Assembly: GCF_018614055.1 (NCBI RefSeq)
Contig: NZ_JAGGPB010000074.1
Location: 1-64,000, forward strand
Reading direction: 5' to 3'
DNA: 64,000 bases
DNA from: Streptomyces sp. ISL-98
GTDB taxonomy: Bacteria > Actinomycetota > Actinomycetes > Streptomycetales > Streptomycetaceae
Shown: positions 8,217-17,658 of the stretch, in pieces
Position numbering within the stretch: position 1 is the first letter of the stretch
Layout: every line of letters starts with the position of its first letter
Program-made: the position numbers and the translations under genes
Notes under the pieces: model-generated
Told to the model about the DNA's origin: nothing
Seen by the model: only the letters and a program-made list of their open reading frames with translations
Database searches by the model: none

Positions 8217-9899
8217 TCAGTACTCGTCGTAGAGCCCGCGCCCGTCGCCGTACATTCCGAGCTTCTGGCACCCGCTGTCGTCCAGCTCCAGGGGGCGCTT
8301 TTCGAGGATCTGGCGAGCCCGGGCCGAGCCCAGGCTCGTCGCGTACCAGGGCTCACTCTCGTCGTCGAGCCGTGCCGCGATGCCTATGAGGGCGCAGGAA
8401 CGCTGGGGCTCGGGCAGCGTGTCCAGTGCCGGCACGGCGTCGGCCGACAGGTCCTGGAAGTAGCCCACGTCGAGCTTCTCGGTCGCCCGGTAGCGCGCCA
8501 CATTCTGTTCCGCGACGAGCCCGTCCGGCGAGATCAGCCCGAAGGCCAGCACAGCGGCGCCCGCGCTCGCCGCGACCACGCGCGGCAGCCAGCGGGAGCC
8601 CAGTACCCCCGCCGCCATGATCAGTACGATCACAAGGCCCAGCCACAGCTCCACAGCCGCCACCGAGATACGCAGCCGTGTCAGGCCGTACGCATCGACG
8701 TACAGGTCCATGCGGCGCAGCGCGGACGCGACGACGACCAGCGTGAGTACGCACAGGGTGCCGAGAACCGACCGGACCAGGGTCCGGTCGCGGCCTCCGT
8801 CGCGCGGTGCCCAGCGCAGTGCGAGTGCGATCACAAGGAGGGTCAGGAGCGTGGCCCAGAGGAGCTGCCAGAAGCCCTGCCGGGCGTACTCGGAATAGGT
8901 AAGTCCGGTCTCGCTCAGCACCTTGTCGTAGCCGCCGAAAAGCACGGCGAGCTGGACGGCGATAAAGGCGGCGAAGAGGAGGTTGAGGACGATCAGCGGA
9001 AGTGCCCATTCCACACGGCCCCGGGCGCGTGCGGGACGTATGTCGAGGCGGTCCCAGCGCATCGGCGCGGCGGCGCTGCGGGCCGCGGCAAGGGCACCGA
9101 AGAGACCGAGGGCGAACAGGAAAATCCGCCAGGGGCCGTCGGCGACGGAGACGTCGGGAGTGAGGCCACCGAGCAGATCGGCGAAGGCGGCGTCGGCTCC
9201 AGCGAAGAGCGCGCCGAAAACGACCAGCAGCACGACGGCGACGGAGACCGTACGCACGACGGGCGCCCAGCGGCCGCGCGACACTTCCGCGCGCTCGCGC
9301 AGACCCCGCCAGGCCCAGGCCCCGCCGGTACCGAGCGAGCCGAAGATGCCCAGGGAACCGGCGAAAACGCCCGCCCAGGTCCGGTTGCCGTGAAGCGCGA
9401 GGGAGCCGAGCGCGAGCGCGGAGACGACGGCGAGGAAAGTCGGCCAGCCCGCGTCACGCAACGCGGGTACGACCAACAGAGCCAGACCGCCGACGGCCCA
9501 CACGAGCGTCCACGGCCGCAGGCGACGGCCTGCCGCCTGGGCTGCGAAGTACGCGGCGAGCGCGGCCGGCACGGCCACGACCAGCAGGTTCAGGCCCAGA
9601 CCCTCACCGAGCAGCAGCGCGCTCAGCAGGGCGGTGGCCAGTACCGCCCAGAGCGTGGCGGGGCGGATGGCGGCCGGCGGGCCGGGCCGTACGTCGGTCA
9701 GCCACTTGGGCGGCGCAGGCGGCGGTGGCGGCCACGGCTGGCTGCGCTGCGGCTGCGTCGCCCGCTGGTGCTGCTCCCGGTACGACGGCATGGCTGGCGG
9801 CTCGGCAGACGGCAGGGCCGACGGCTGCGGGACGGCGTCCTGCGGCTCGGGGCCCGGTCCTTGGCCGGACTCTGACTCCGTGGGCGGTGTATCGGGCAC
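8217..9899 (-). CDS. DUF4173 (DUF4153-like) multi-pass membrane protein
   Basis: A 560-aa integral membrane protein. The first 90 residues are Pro/Gln-rich and cytoplasmic, followed by about 12 hydrophobic segments from ATLWAVLATALLSALLLGEGL to VLAFGLISPDGLVAEQNVARY. The stretch around EWALPLIVLNLLFAAFIAVQLAVLFGG and YARQGFWQLLWATLLTLLVI is characteristic of DUF4173. The soluble C-terminal tail ends KLGMYGDGRGLYDEY. Its function is not known. GTG 9897-9899 is preceded by GGGAGGGGG and is preferred to an upstream ATG. It converges with the exporter gene. Confidence 0.8.
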   Translation of the reverse strand: MPDTPPTESESGQGPGPEPQDAVPQPSALPSAEPPAMPSYREQHQRATQPQRSQPWPPPPPAPPKWLTDVRPGPPAAIRPATLWAVLATALLSALLLGEGLGLNLLVVAVPAALAAYFAAQAAGRRLRPWTLVWAVGGLALLVVPALRDAGWPTFLAVVSALALGSLALHGNRTWAGVFAGSLGIFGSLGTGGAWAWRGLRERAEVSRGRWAPVVRTVSVAVVLLVVFGALFAGADAAFADLLGGLTPDVSVADGPWRIFLFALGLFGALAAARSAAAPMRWDRLDIRPARARGRVEWALPLIVLNLLFAAFIAVQLAVLFGGYDKVLSETGLTYSEYARQGFWQLLWATLLTLLVIALALRWAPRDGGRDRTLVRSVLGTLCVLTLVVVASALRRMDLYVDAYGLTRLRISVAAVELWLGLVIVLIMAAGVLGSRWLPRVVAASAGAAVLAFGLISPDGLVAEQNVARYRATEKLDVGYFQDLSADAVPALDTLPEPQRSCALIGIAARLDDESEPWYATSLGSARARQILEKRPLELDDSGCQKLGMYGDGRGLYDEY

Positions 9900-10076
9900 G
9901 GGACCCCCTCCCGACCGGGCACGTGCGCGGCAGGAAGCGGCGTCCGGGGCCCGGTGTCTCGTAGGCGCGCGCCCGTCCATGATCAAGGGGGCGGCGTGGC
10001 CGTCAGAGTAGCCCTGGCGTGGCGGCACGGCCCTGCCAGGGCCCGGATGTGGCAGGACCGTGACAGTCGTACCGGG

Positions 10077-10985
10077 TCAGAGCGTGCGTGAAGGGATCCA
10101 GTCCGGCAGCTCTTCGGTCTGCTCCAGCCAGGAGACCGGCGGCGCCCCGGCCTTCCCCGCGCCCACCACTCCGCCGACGATGGCACAGGTCGTGTCGACG
10201 TCTCCGCCCACCTGCGCAGTGGTCCAGAACGCCTGCTCGAAGTCGCCGAGCGCCCGAGCGGCCGACCAGAGAGCGAACGGCACGGTGTCGTGCGCGCTCG
10301 TGCGCCGTCCGCAGCCCAGAACCGCGGCCACGGTCCCGGCGTCGCCGTAGTCGAGCATGTCGCGGGCACGTCGGAGCCCGGCGCCCACGGCGCTGCGCGG
10401 TACGAGCGCGATCACGCCGTCGAGCAGGTCGGGCGCCGGCGGCGGACCCGCCGGATCCGCGGCTAGCGCGGCCGCGGCCGCCACGGCCATGGCGCCGACC
10501 ACGGCCTCACGGTGCTGATGCGTGACATACGCCGAGATCTCGGCCTGGTGGGTGGCCTGCTCGGGGTCGTCGGCGTACCAGGCGCCCAGCGGCGCGATGC
10601 GCATCGCCGCGCCGTTGCCCCAGGAGCCCTGGCCGTTGAAGAGCGCGGCGGCGAGCTCGCGCCAGCCACCGCCCTCCCTGATCAGCCGGAGCATCCGGTT
10701 GACGGCAGGGCCGTAGCCGCGGTCGAAGTCGTGGTGCTCGGCGAAGGAGCGGGCGAGGGCGTCCTGGTCGACCCGGCCGTGCTCGACGAGCACCGCCAGG
10801 ACCGAGCAGGCCATCTCGGTGTCGTCGGTCCACTGCCAGGGGCCGGGAGGCAGTGCGCGCCGCTTGAGCAGCGGATAGTTCGCAGGTACGAAGAATTGGG
10901 AGCCCAGGGCGTCTCCCAGGGACAGCCCACGCAGGCTGGCCAGGGCGCGTTCGAAGCGCCGGACGGTGAAGGAGTCAGCGGTCAT
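10077..10985 (-). CDS. ADP-ribosylglycohydrolase family protein
   Basis: A 302-aa member of the DraG/ARH family, which removes ADP-ribose from proteins or related substrates using a di-magnesium centre. Metal-binding motifs are visible: LRGLSLGDALGSQF near residue 20, WTDDTEMA (about 51-58) and the C-terminal VGGDVDTTCAIVGG (about 262-275), whose aspartates complete the site. ATG 10983-10985 (MTADSFTV) is used. It lies 12 bp after the histidine phosphatase gene on the same strand, so the two are likely cotranscribed. The natural substrate is unknown. Confidence 0.9.
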   Translation of the reverse strand: MTADSFTVRRFERALASLRGLSLGDALGSQFFVPANYPLLKRRALPPGPWQWTDDTEMACSVLAVLVEHGRVDQDALARSFAEHHDFDRGYGPAVNRMLRLIREGGGWRELAAALFNGQGSWGNGAAMRIAPLGAWYADDPEQATHQAEISAYVTHQHREAVVGAMAVAAAAALAADPAGPPPAPDLLDGVIALVPRSAVGAGLRRARDMLDYGDAGTVAAVLGCGRRTSAHDTVPFALWSAARALGDFEQAFWTTAQVGGDVDTTCAIVGGVVGAGKAGAPPVSWLEQTEELPDWIPSRTL

Positions 10986-10997
10986 CGCTCTGCCACT

Positions 10998-11657
10998 CTA
11001 TCCGGTGCGGCCGTACGGTTCGGGGGTCCGCCAGCGTTCGAACGGCCGGTCCAGGCTGTAGCGCCCGTTCTCGCCGAGGAGCAGCATCCGTATCTCGGCG
11101 TTTCCCGGGTTGGACAGTGACTCGAATTCGGCCACCGACCAGTGAAACCAGCGCATACAGAACAGGCGCATGGTCAGCCCGTGCGTGACGAGCAGTACGT
11201 TCGGCGGGTGGTCGGGCGCCTCGAAGCTCCGGTAGAGGCTCTCCAGGAACGCCCCGACCCTGTCGTACACATCGGCCCCGGACTCGCCCTGCGCGAAGCG
11301 GTAGAAGAAGTGCCCGTACGCGTCCCGGTACGCCCTCTGCAGCCGTACGTCTTCCCTGTCCTGCCAGTTCCCCCAGTCCTGCTCCCGCAGCCGCGGCTCT
11401 TCCCTGACCCGTACCCGGTCCTGGGCGAGCCCCAGTGCAGCGAAGGTCTGGTGCGTACGGCGGTACGGCGAGACGTAGGCACTGACCCGTTCCTCGCCGA
11501 AGAGGGCGCGGAGCCGCACCCCCGCTTCCCGGGCCTGGCGGAGCCCGGTCTCGGTGAGCCTCAGCGCGTGGTCGGGCTCCCGTTCGTACACCGTGTCATC
11601 GGCATTCCCCTCCGACTCCCCGTGCCGGAGAAGGACGATGCGCCGCGGTCGTGCCAT
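10998..11657 (-). CDS. Histidine phosphatase (phosphoglycerate mutase-like) family protein
   Basis: A 219-aa protein with the catalytic phosphohistidine motif LLRHGESEGN (residues 8-17), the second arginine region SPYRRTHQTF, the acid motif LREQDWGNW and the distal LLVTHGLTMRLF with the second histidine. These are the complete active-site elements of the branch-1 family. The substrate is not predictable: metabolite, sugar phosphate and protein phosphatases all occur in the family. It is followed after 12 bp by the ADP-ribosylglycohydrolase gene. Confidence 0.9.
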   Translation of the reverse strand: MARPRRIVLLRHGESEGNADDTVYEREPDHALRLTETGLRQAREAGVRLRALFGEERVSAYVSPYRRTHQTFAALGLAQDRVRVREEPRLREQDWGNWQDREDVRLQRAYRDAYGHFFYRFAQGESGADVYDRVGAFLESLYRSFEAPDHPPNVLLVTHGLTMRLFCMRWFHWSVAEFESLSNPGNAEIRMLLLGENGRYSLDRPFERWRTPEPYGRTG

Positions 11658-11795
11658 GCCGAAACCCTAGAACGTGAGATCGGATGCGGCTCAGCCGGGC
11701 GGCTGTCCCGACTCTCTGTCCAGCGTATGCGGCCGGGGAAAGGACGGCGCAGCAGAGGGCAGTGCGAGACCGCTGTGCCGACGGCGGCACAGTGC

Positions 11796-11848
11796 GATCA
11801 CACCGTCCTGTACGGACCCGGGTGATCACACCGTCCAGGACGGATCCA
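11796..11848. repeat. Imperfect 28-bp tandem duplication
   Basis: GATCACACCGTCC occurs at 11796-11808 and again at 11824-11836, and the similarity continues (TGTACGGACCC against AGGACGGATCC). The second copy is the 3' end of the DUF4937 gene (codons for Trp-Thr-Val-stop). The first copy lies just beyond the stop. Confidence 0.7.
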
Positions 11849-12431
11849 GCTCAACGACCGCGCCCCCGAGTTCCGCGACATCGACCGCTGTCTGCGCGCG
11901 GAGCGAGAGCCGCTCCACCCGCTCGGCGCGGTACTTGCCGTGCTCGGCAGCGGACTGCCACATCGACAGCACCAGGAACTCATTGCCCTGCGCCTCACCG
12001 AACAACCCGCGCACCATTCCCGGCGACCCGGCCATCGCCGGATTCCAGACCTTCTCCTGCATCAGCGAGAAATGCTCGACCCGGCCCTCATTCACTTTGC
12101 AGTGCGCGACCCGCACCACATCCGCGTCCGTGAACCGCGGTTCGAAGCCCGTCTTGATGTCGAACCGGTAGTCGAAGAGACCGACTTTGATGTTCTTGTA
12201 CGTGCCGGACTGCGCCGCAGCGAGCCGGTCGTGCGAGCGCGCCATGAACGAGTCGTAGAAGGCCCGGCTCTCCCAGAAGGCGAAGACGTGCGCCACACCG
12301 GGCCGCTCCCGACTCCAGCCGCCGCCCTGTCCCCGGAACCCCGGTTCCCCCAACAGCCCCGCCCACTTTCGCTGCCCCCGCTCAAAACCTCGACGGTCGA
12401 TCACTGTGCAGCGAATCCACTTGACCAGCAC
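11826..12431 (-). CDS. DUF4937 (YdbC-like) domain protein
   Basis: A 201-aa soluble protein containing two ferredoxin-like (dimeric alpha/beta barrel) repeats. The first covers residues about 1-95, with VAHVFAFWESRAFYDSFMA; the second covers about 100-200, with FLVLSMWQSAAEHGKYRAERVE. The Trp-x-Ser/Glu pairs resemble antibiotic-biosynthesis monooxygenase folds. The family has no assigned reaction. GTG 12429-12431 (VLVKWIRCTVIDRR) is the start. It is transcribed downstream of the NAT gene with a 67-bp gap. Confidence 0.75.
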   Translation of the reverse strand: MLVKWIRCTVIDRRGFERGQRKWAGLLGEPGFRGQGGGWSRERPGVAHVFAFWESRAFYDSFMARSHDRLAAAQSGTYKNIKVGLFDYRFDIKTGFEPRFTDADVVRVAHCKVNEGRVEHFSLMQEKVWNPAMAGSPGMVRGLFGEAQGNEFLVLSMWQSAAEHGKYRAERVERLSLRAQTAVDVAELGGAVVELDPSWTV

Positions 12432-12498
12432 CGCGCCATCGTACGGCCATCAACGCGGCGCCGGTCACTCTCCGCCGCACATCACCGAAACGACAAGC

Positions 12499-13329
12499 TC
12501 ACTGCGATCCGCCTGTAAGGGCGCCCAGTTGCTCCAGAGCCTCCGCGCCCATTTCGATGCCGAAGACGTCCTCCAGCACACGTCCGAGCTCCCCGGAGGG
12601 CACCTGCCGCCGACTGCTCGAACCGTCCGTGCGCAGGGTCGTCAGCTGATCGCGTACGAGCGCGTGCCGCTCCCCCGGTCCGGGCAGCTGCGCGACGACC
12701 TGTCCGACGAACTTCGACTGAGGATGGGACGAGCTGTAGTGGTTCATGACCGCGAAGTCGGCCGGATAGAGCGTCTGCGGCGCGAATGCGTACAGGTCGA
12801 TCCACCCCTCGGCCCGCAACGTCCGCAGTACGTGAATGCCCTCCTCCTCGACACGGATGCCAAAGGTCCAGCCGCCCTGCTCGACCGTCGCACCGTCGTG
12901 GATCGGCACCGGCTCCACCGGCCCCAGGTACCCGAACCCGGTGTCCACCAGCCACCGTTCGCCATCGACGCTCACCACGAGCATCCCGTGCGTCACTGGG
13001 GTGAGGTCGCTCCCCCGCGTACGGTTCCTGGCTCCACGCCCGGCGATCTGGAATCCCAGCCGCTCCAGAACGGCGGCGAACAGCGAGTTCTGCTCGTAGC
13101 AGTAGCCGCCGCGCGGCAGCCCCACCAGTTTCGCCTGGACGCTCTTGGGGTCCAGCAACACCGGCCTGCCGAGCGCCACTTCAAGATTCTCGAACGGGAT
13201 CGACGCCACATGGGCCCGCTGCAGCGCCCGCAGCGTCCCGATCGTCGGCGACAGGTCCCCCTTGTCCCCCTCGTAGCCGATGCGCGCCAAGTACGCGTCG
13301 AGGTCTATCTCTTCACCGCTCCACGTCAT
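12499..13329 (-). CDS. Arylamine N-acetyltransferase
   Basis: NAT transfers acetyl (or longer acyl) groups from acyl-CoA to aromatic amines and hydrazines. In Streptomyces, paralogues also close ansamycin amide bonds, but no such cluster is present here. The catalytic triad is complete: Cys77 in RGGYCYEQN, His114 in VTHGM, Asp129 in LVDTGFG. The 276-aa length is normal. ATG 13327-13329 has GGTGGGAG upstream. It probably forms a small operon with the DUF4937 gene. Confidence 0.95.
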   Translation of the reverse strand: MTWSGEEIDLDAYLARIGYEGDKGDLSPTIGTLRALQRAHVASIPFENLEVALGRPVLLDPKSVQAKLVGLPRGGYCYEQNSLFAAVLERLGFQIAGRGARNRTRGSDLTPVTHGMLVVSVDGERWLVDTGFGYLGPVEPVPIHDGATVEQGGWTFGIRVEEEGIHVLRTLRAEGWIDLYAFAPQTLYPADFAVMNHYSSSHPQSKFVGQVVAQLPGPGERHALVRDQLTTLRTDGSSSRRQVPSGELGRVLEDVFGIEMGAEALEQLGALTGGSQ

Positions 13330-13512
13330 AATCTCCCACCCCGTTCATCATTCGGACCCGTGCCCCGAGCCCCTGCCCGGCACAATGATCACCCTGACAG
13401 ACATGATCTCGCATCGAGTTGTCCGTGTCCGGGGCTAGCCTGGCTGCGGGGCACATTCGCAGAACTCGGGCCGGTGGCAGCCGGGTACCGGGTTCCGAGG
13501 GAGGGAAGACCG

Positions 13513-14043
13513 GTGGGCAGTCTCAACAAAGGGGTCAGCAAGGTCGACGTGACGCTCAAGTGGGACCCGAGTCCCATGGGCGCGCCGCCCCACGATCTCG
13601 ACATAATCGCCGCGACGTACACAGCGGACGATCCGTACGGCGCCCCGGCGTACCTCGTGCATTTCGACAGCCGGTCGCCGGACGGCACCATCACGCTCAA
13701 GCGGGAGAGCCGCACCGGCCAGGGCTTCGGCTTCGACGAGGCAATGACCCTGGAGCTGGACCGGCTGGCGCCCGCCTACGCCCGTGTGGTGGTGGGCATA
13801 GTCATTCAGCAGGGTGAGGGCAGGAAGACCTTCGGCGAGATCGCCAGCACTGCGATCCGGATCTGCGAGGGCTACACGGTGCTGGCGGAGGACGACTTCG
13901 CCGCCATCTCCGATTCCACCGCGGCCACCGTCGCCGAATTCACCCGGGACGCAGCCGGCGGATGGGAATTCCGTGCCGCCGTAAGGGGGTTCGACGCCGA
14001 CCCGAACTCTTTCGCCGGTTTCATGGGAAACAGCCTCTCCTGA
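13513..14043 (+). CDS. TerD-family protein
   Basis: A 176-aa member of the TerD/CABP calcium-binding family, associated with tellurite and stress resistance; Streptomyces has many copies. Family features are VSKVDVTLKWDPSP near the start, the calcium-site strand HDLDIIAATY and GFDEAMTLELDRLAPAYARVV. GTG 13513 follows GAGGGAGGGAAG. It stands alone, not within a ter cluster, and converges with nrdJ across a shared hairpin. Confidence 0.88.
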   Translation: MGSLNKGVSKVDVTLKWDPSPMGAPPHDLDIIAATYTADDPYGAPAYLVHFDSRSPDGTITLKRESRTGQGFGFDEAMTLELDRLAPAYARVVVGIVIQQGEGRKTFGEIASTAIRICEGYTVLAEDDFAAISDSTAATVAEFTRDAAGGWEFRAAVRGFDADPNSFAGFMGNSLS

Positions 14044-14060
14044 CACGAGTACGGAAAGCA

Positions 14061-14094
14061 CGGAGAGACCGCCCGGCAAGGGGCGATCTCTCCG
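14061..14094. terminator. Bidirectional terminator between terD-like gene and nrdJ
   Basis: CGGAGAGACCGCCC (14061-14074) pairs with GGGCGATCTCTCCG (14081-14094), 14 bp with one mismatch and a 6-nt loop. It is followed by TTTGCC on the plus strand. Confidence 0.8.
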
Positions 14095-14122
14095 TTTGCC
14101 CGATTACTCCGTGTGGCTGGAG

Positions 14123-17014
14123 TCAGCTGCAGCCGCTGGTCGAGCCGCAGCCCTCACAGATGTAGCAGCTGCCTGCCCGCTGCATCTTCGTGCCGCACGA
14201 GAAGCACAGCGGCGCGTCCGCGCTGATGCCGAGCTGCATCTCGACGAGCTCCGCCGAGGTGTGCGCCTGCTTCAGCTCCGGGACGGCCTCCACCTTGGGA
14301 GCGGGGACCGACTTCGGCGTCTCGGTCTGGCGCGGAGCGGACTGGGCCAGGCCCTCGACGTCCATGTCGTCGTCCTCCATGGACGGCTCGTACGAGCCGG
14401 TGTCCAGGTGACGCTGACGCTCCTCGGCCGAGTGGATGCCGAGTGCCGAACGCGTCTCGAACGGCAGGAAGTCGAGCGCCAGGCGACGGAAGATGTAGTC
14501 GACGATCGACTGCGCCATCCGCACGTCCGGGTCGTCCGTCATGCCGGCCGGCTCGAAGCGCATGTTGGTGAACTTCGAGACGTACGTCTCCAGCGGAACG
14601 CCGTACTGCAGACCGACCGAGACGGCGATCGAGAAGGCGTCCATCATGCCCGCGAGGGTCGAGCCCTGCTTGGACATCTTCAGGAAGACCTCGCCGAGAC
14701 CGTCGTCCGGGTAGGAGTTGGCGGTCATGTAGCCCTCGGCGCCACCCACCGTGAAGGAGGTGGTGATCCCCGGACGGCCCTTCGGGAGGCGCTTGCGGAC
14801 CGGACGGTACTCGACGACTTTCTCGACCGCGGCCCGGATCGTCTCCTCGGCCTTCTCCGTGACCTCCGCCTTGACGTCCTTCTTCTTGGCGGAGAGGGGC
14901 TGGCCGACCTTGCAGTTGTCGCGGTAGATCGCGAGCGCCTTGACGCCCATCTTCCACGCCTCGAAGTAGACCTCTTCGACGTCCTCGACGGTGGCCGTCT
15001 CCGGCAGGTTCACCGTCTTGGAGAGCGCGCCGGAGATCCACGGCTGGATGGCCGCCATCATGCGGACGTGACCCATCGCGGAGATGGAACGCTCGCCCAT
15101 CGCGCAGTCGAAGACCTCGTAGTGCTCGGCCTTCAGGCCGGGAGCGTCGATCACATTGCCGTGCTCGGCGATGTGGGCGACGATCGCCTCGATCTGCTCC
15201 TCCTGGTAGCCCAGGCGGCGCAGGGCCTGCGGGACGGTGCCATTGACGATCTGCATCGAGCCGCCGCCGACGAGCTTCTTGAACTTGACCAGCGCGAGGT
15301 CGGGCTCAAGACCCGTGGTGTCGCAGGACATCGCGAGACCGATGGTGCCGGTGGGCGCGATGACCGAGGCCTGCGAGTTGCGGAAGCCGTTCTTCGCGCC
15401 GAGGCGGATGACGTCCTGCCAGGCTTCCGTGGCCGCCGCCCAGACCGGGTTGTCCAGGTCGTCCATGTGGACGGCCACAGTGTTGGCGTCGGCGTGCTGC
15501 TTCATGACGCGCTGGTGCGGCTCGGCGTTGCGAGCGTAGCCGTCGTACGGGCCGACGACCGCGGCCAGTTCGGCGGAGCGCTTGTACGACGTGGCCGTCA
15601 TCAGCGAGGTGATGGCGCCGGCGAGCGCGCGGCCGCCGTCGCTGTCGTACGCGTGGCCGGTCGCCATCAGCAGGGCGCCCAGGTTGGCGTAACCGATGCC
15701 CAGCTGACGGTAGGCGCGAGTGTTCTCGCCGATCTTCTGGGTCGGGAAGTCCGCGAAGCAGATGGAGATGTCCATCGCGGTGATGACCAGCTCGACGACC
15801 TTGGCGAAGCGCTCGGACTCGAAGGACTGGTTGCCCTTGCCGTCGTCCTTGAGGAACTTCATCAGGTTCAGCGAGGCCAGGTTGCACGAGGTGTTGTCCA
15901 GGTGCATGTACTCACTGCACGGGTTCGAGCCGTTGATCCGGCCGGACTCCGGGCAGGTGTGCCAGTGGTTGATCGTGTCGTCGTACTGGATGCCCGGGTC
16001 GGCGCACGCCCAGGCCGCCTCGGCCATCTTGCGGAAGAGGGACTTGGCCTCGACCTCTTCGATGACGTCGCCGGTCATCCGGGCGCGCAGCCCGAACTTG
16101 CCGCCGGACTCCACGGCCTTCATGAACTCGTCGTTCACGCGCACCGAGTTGTTGGCGTTCTGGTACTGGACGGACGTGATGTCGTCGCCGCCCAGGTCCA
16201 TGTCGAAGCCCGCGTCGCGCAGGGCGCGGATCTTCTCCTCTTCCTTCACCTTGGTCTCGATGAAGTTCTCGATGTCGGGGTGGTCGACGTCGAGGATGAC
16301 CATCTTGGCCGCGCGGCGCGTGGCGCCACCCGACTTGATCGTTCCTGCGGACGCGTCGGCGCCGCGCATGAAGGAGACCGGGCCGGAGGCGTTGCCGCCG
16401 GAGGAGAGGAGCTCCTTGGAGGAACGGATACGGGAGAGGTTCAGGCCGGCGCCGGAGCCGCCCTTGAAGATCATGCCCTCTTCCTTGTACCAGTCGAGGA
16501 TCGACTCCATGGAGTCGTCGACGGCCAGGATGAAGCAGGCCGAGACCTGCTGCGGCTGGGGCGTACCGACGTTGAACCAGACCGGCGAGTTGAAGCTGAA
16601 GACCTGGTGCAGGAGGGCGTAGGCCAGCTCGTGCTCGAAGATCTCGGCGTCCGCGGGAGAGGCGAAGTAGTTGTAGTCCTCACCGGCCTTCCGGTACGTC
16701 TTCACGATCCGGTCGATCAGCTGACGCAGACCGGTCTCGCGCTGCGGAGTACCGACGGCCCCGCGGAAATACTTGCTGGTAACGATGTTGACCGCGTTCA
16801 CCGACCAGAAGTCGGGGAACTCGACGCCACGCTGCTCGAAATTGACCGAGCCGTCGCGCCAATTGGTCATGACGACGTCACGACGCTCCCAGACCACCTC
16901 GTCGTACGGATGCACGCCGGGCGTGGTGTGGATGCGCTCGATACGCAGACCCTTGCTCGCCTTGGTTCCCTTGGTACGGGAACCTCGCGCCGGGCCGCTC
17001 GCCGTCTCTGTCAT
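14123..17014 (-). CDS. nrdJ: Adenosylcobalamin-dependent (class II) ribonucleotide reductase
   Basis: Reduces ribonucleotides to deoxyribonucleotides using a cobalamin radical, without oxygen. The 963-aa length matches Streptomyces NrdJ. Signature parts seen are NSPVWFNVGTPQPQQVSACF (first active-site cysteine), the glycine-rich FKGGSGAGLNLSRIRSS, NPCSEYMHLDNTSCNLASLNL, TGTIGLAMSCDTTGLEPD and the C-terminal redox/zinc tail CFSCGTKMQRAG with CYICEGCG. The start ATG 17012-17014 (MTETASGPARG) has GGGAGG upstream. It is downstream of nrdR with 125 bp between and cotranscribed with it in known Streptomyces, repressed by NrdR. I saw no B12 riboswitch fold in front. Confidence 0.97.
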   Translation of the reverse strand: MTETASGPARGSRTKGTKASKGLRIERIHTTPGVHPYDEVVWERRDVVMTNWRDGSVNFEQRGVEFPDFWSVNAVNIVTSKYFRGAVGTPQRETGLRQLIDRIVKTYRKAGEDYNYFASPADAEIFEHELAYALLHQVFSFNSPVWFNVGTPQPQQVSACFILAVDDSMESILDWYKEEGMIFKGGSGAGLNLSRIRSSKELLSSGGNASGPVSFMRGADASAGTIKSGGATRRAAKMVILDVDHPDIENFIETKVKEEEKIRALRDAGFDMDLGGDDITSVQYQNANNSVRVNDEFMKAVESGGKFGLRARMTGDVIEEVEAKSLFRKMAEAAWACADPGIQYDDTINHWHTCPESGRINGSNPCSEYMHLDNTSCNLASLNLMKFLKDDGKGNQSFESERFAKVVELVITAMDISICFADFPTQKIGENTRAYRQLGIGYANLGALLMATGHAYDSDGGRALAGAITSLMTATSYKRSAELAAVVGPYDGYARNAEPHQRVMKQHADANTVAVHMDDLDNPVWAAATEAWQDVIRLGAKNGFRNSQASVIAPTGTIGLAMSCDTTGLEPDLALVKFKKLVGGGSMQIVNGTVPQALRRLGYQEEQIEAIVAHIAEHGNVIDAPGLKAEHYEVFDCAMGERSISAMGHVRMMAAIQPWISGALSKTVNLPETATVEDVEEVYFEAWKMGVKALAIYRDNCKVGQPLSAKKKDVKAEVTEKAEETIRAAVEKVVEYRPVRKRLPKGRPGITTSFTVGGAEGYMTANSYPDDGLGEVFLKMSKQGSTLAGMMDAFSIAVSVGLQYGVPLETYVSKFTNMRFEPAGMTDDPDVRMAQSIVDYIFRRLALDFLPFETRSALGIHSAEERQRHLDTGSYEPSMEDDDMDVEGLAQSAPRQTETPKSVPAPKVEAVPELKQAHTSAELVEMQLGISADAPLCFSCGTKMQRAGSCYICEGCGSTSGCS

Positions 17015-17139
17015 GCCGCCTCCCATATACGTACAAAAACGCTCTGACGTGCCCAGTTCTTCCCGGGGCACGTGGTGTGTCTGATGTTCCGGACGTCCCA
17101 AACAGCGGCCGGAACAGGTCTGGTTTTTCCGCCGATCGG

Positions 17140-17658
17140 TCAGTCGGCGGCAGCGGCGGGCACGGGGACCTCAGGGGTCGCGCCGGGCCCGCAGCCACAG
17201 TCACTTGCTGGCGGCCGCTCTTCGCGGAGCTCCGCGATGGCAGCCTCAAAGTCTTCGAGCGAATCGAACGCCCGGTACACGGATGCGAAGCGCAGGTACG
17301 CGACAAGATCGAGTTCCTGCAGCGGGCCGAGTATGGCCAGCCCCACGTCGTGGGTGGTCAGCTCGGCGCTTCCGGTGGAGCGCACTGCCTCTTCGACCCG
17401 CTGGCCGAGCTTGGCGAGGGCGTCCTCGGTTACCGGCCTGCCCTGGCATGCCTTGCGCACGCCGGAAATGACCTTGGTGCGACTGAAGGGCTCGGTGACT
17501 CCGCTGCGCTTGATCACCATCAGTGAGGCGGTCTCCACCGTGGTGAAACGGCGGGAGCAGTCGGGGCACTGACGGCGCCTGCGGATCGACGTTCCGTCGT
17601 CGGTGGTGCGACTGTCGACGACGCGACTGTCGGGGTGCCTGCAGAAGGGGCAGTGCAT
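17140..17658 (-). CDS. nrdR: NrdR transcriptional repressor of ribonucleotide reductase genes
   Basis: A nucleotide-sensing repressor of nrd operons. The 172-aa protein has the zinc ribbon with Cys3, Cys6, Cys31 and Cys34 (CPFC and CPDC), followed by the ATP-cone domain starting MVIKRSGVTEPFSRTKVISG and ending VYRAFDSLEDFEAAI. Residues 155-172 are a loose tail containing CGCG. ATG 17656-17658 is preceded by GAAGGAGGG. Two NrdR boxes sit 112-158 bp upstream of the start, so it should repress its own nrdR-nrdJ operon when dATP/ATP is high. Confidence 0.97.
   Translation of the reverse strand: MHCPFCRHPDSRVVDSRTTDDGTSIRRRRQCPDCSRRFTTVETASLMVIKRSGVTEPFSRTKVISGVRKACQGRPVTEDALAKLGQRVEEAVRSTGSAELTTHDVGLAILGPLQELDLVAYLRFASVYRAFDSLEDFEAAIAELREERPPASDCGCGPGATPEVPVPAAAAD

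Noticed and set aside
7962..9875. Long plus-strand open frame opposite the DUF4173 gene
   Set aside because: Shadow frame; the minus-strand reading gives a coherent membrane protein with a proper ribosome site.
14096..17047. A very long open frame (about 983 codons) on the plus strand, opposite nrdJ
   Set aside because: It is the antisense shadow of nrdJ produced by strong third-position GC bias; its translation is Arg/Asp/Val-rich low complexity without any known domain.
17015..17139. B12 riboswitch in front of nrdJ
   Set aside because: Expected to be considered because the enzyme needs cobalamin, but the 125-bp gap shows no B12-box-like sequence; in Streptomyces the riboswitch controls the class I genes instead.
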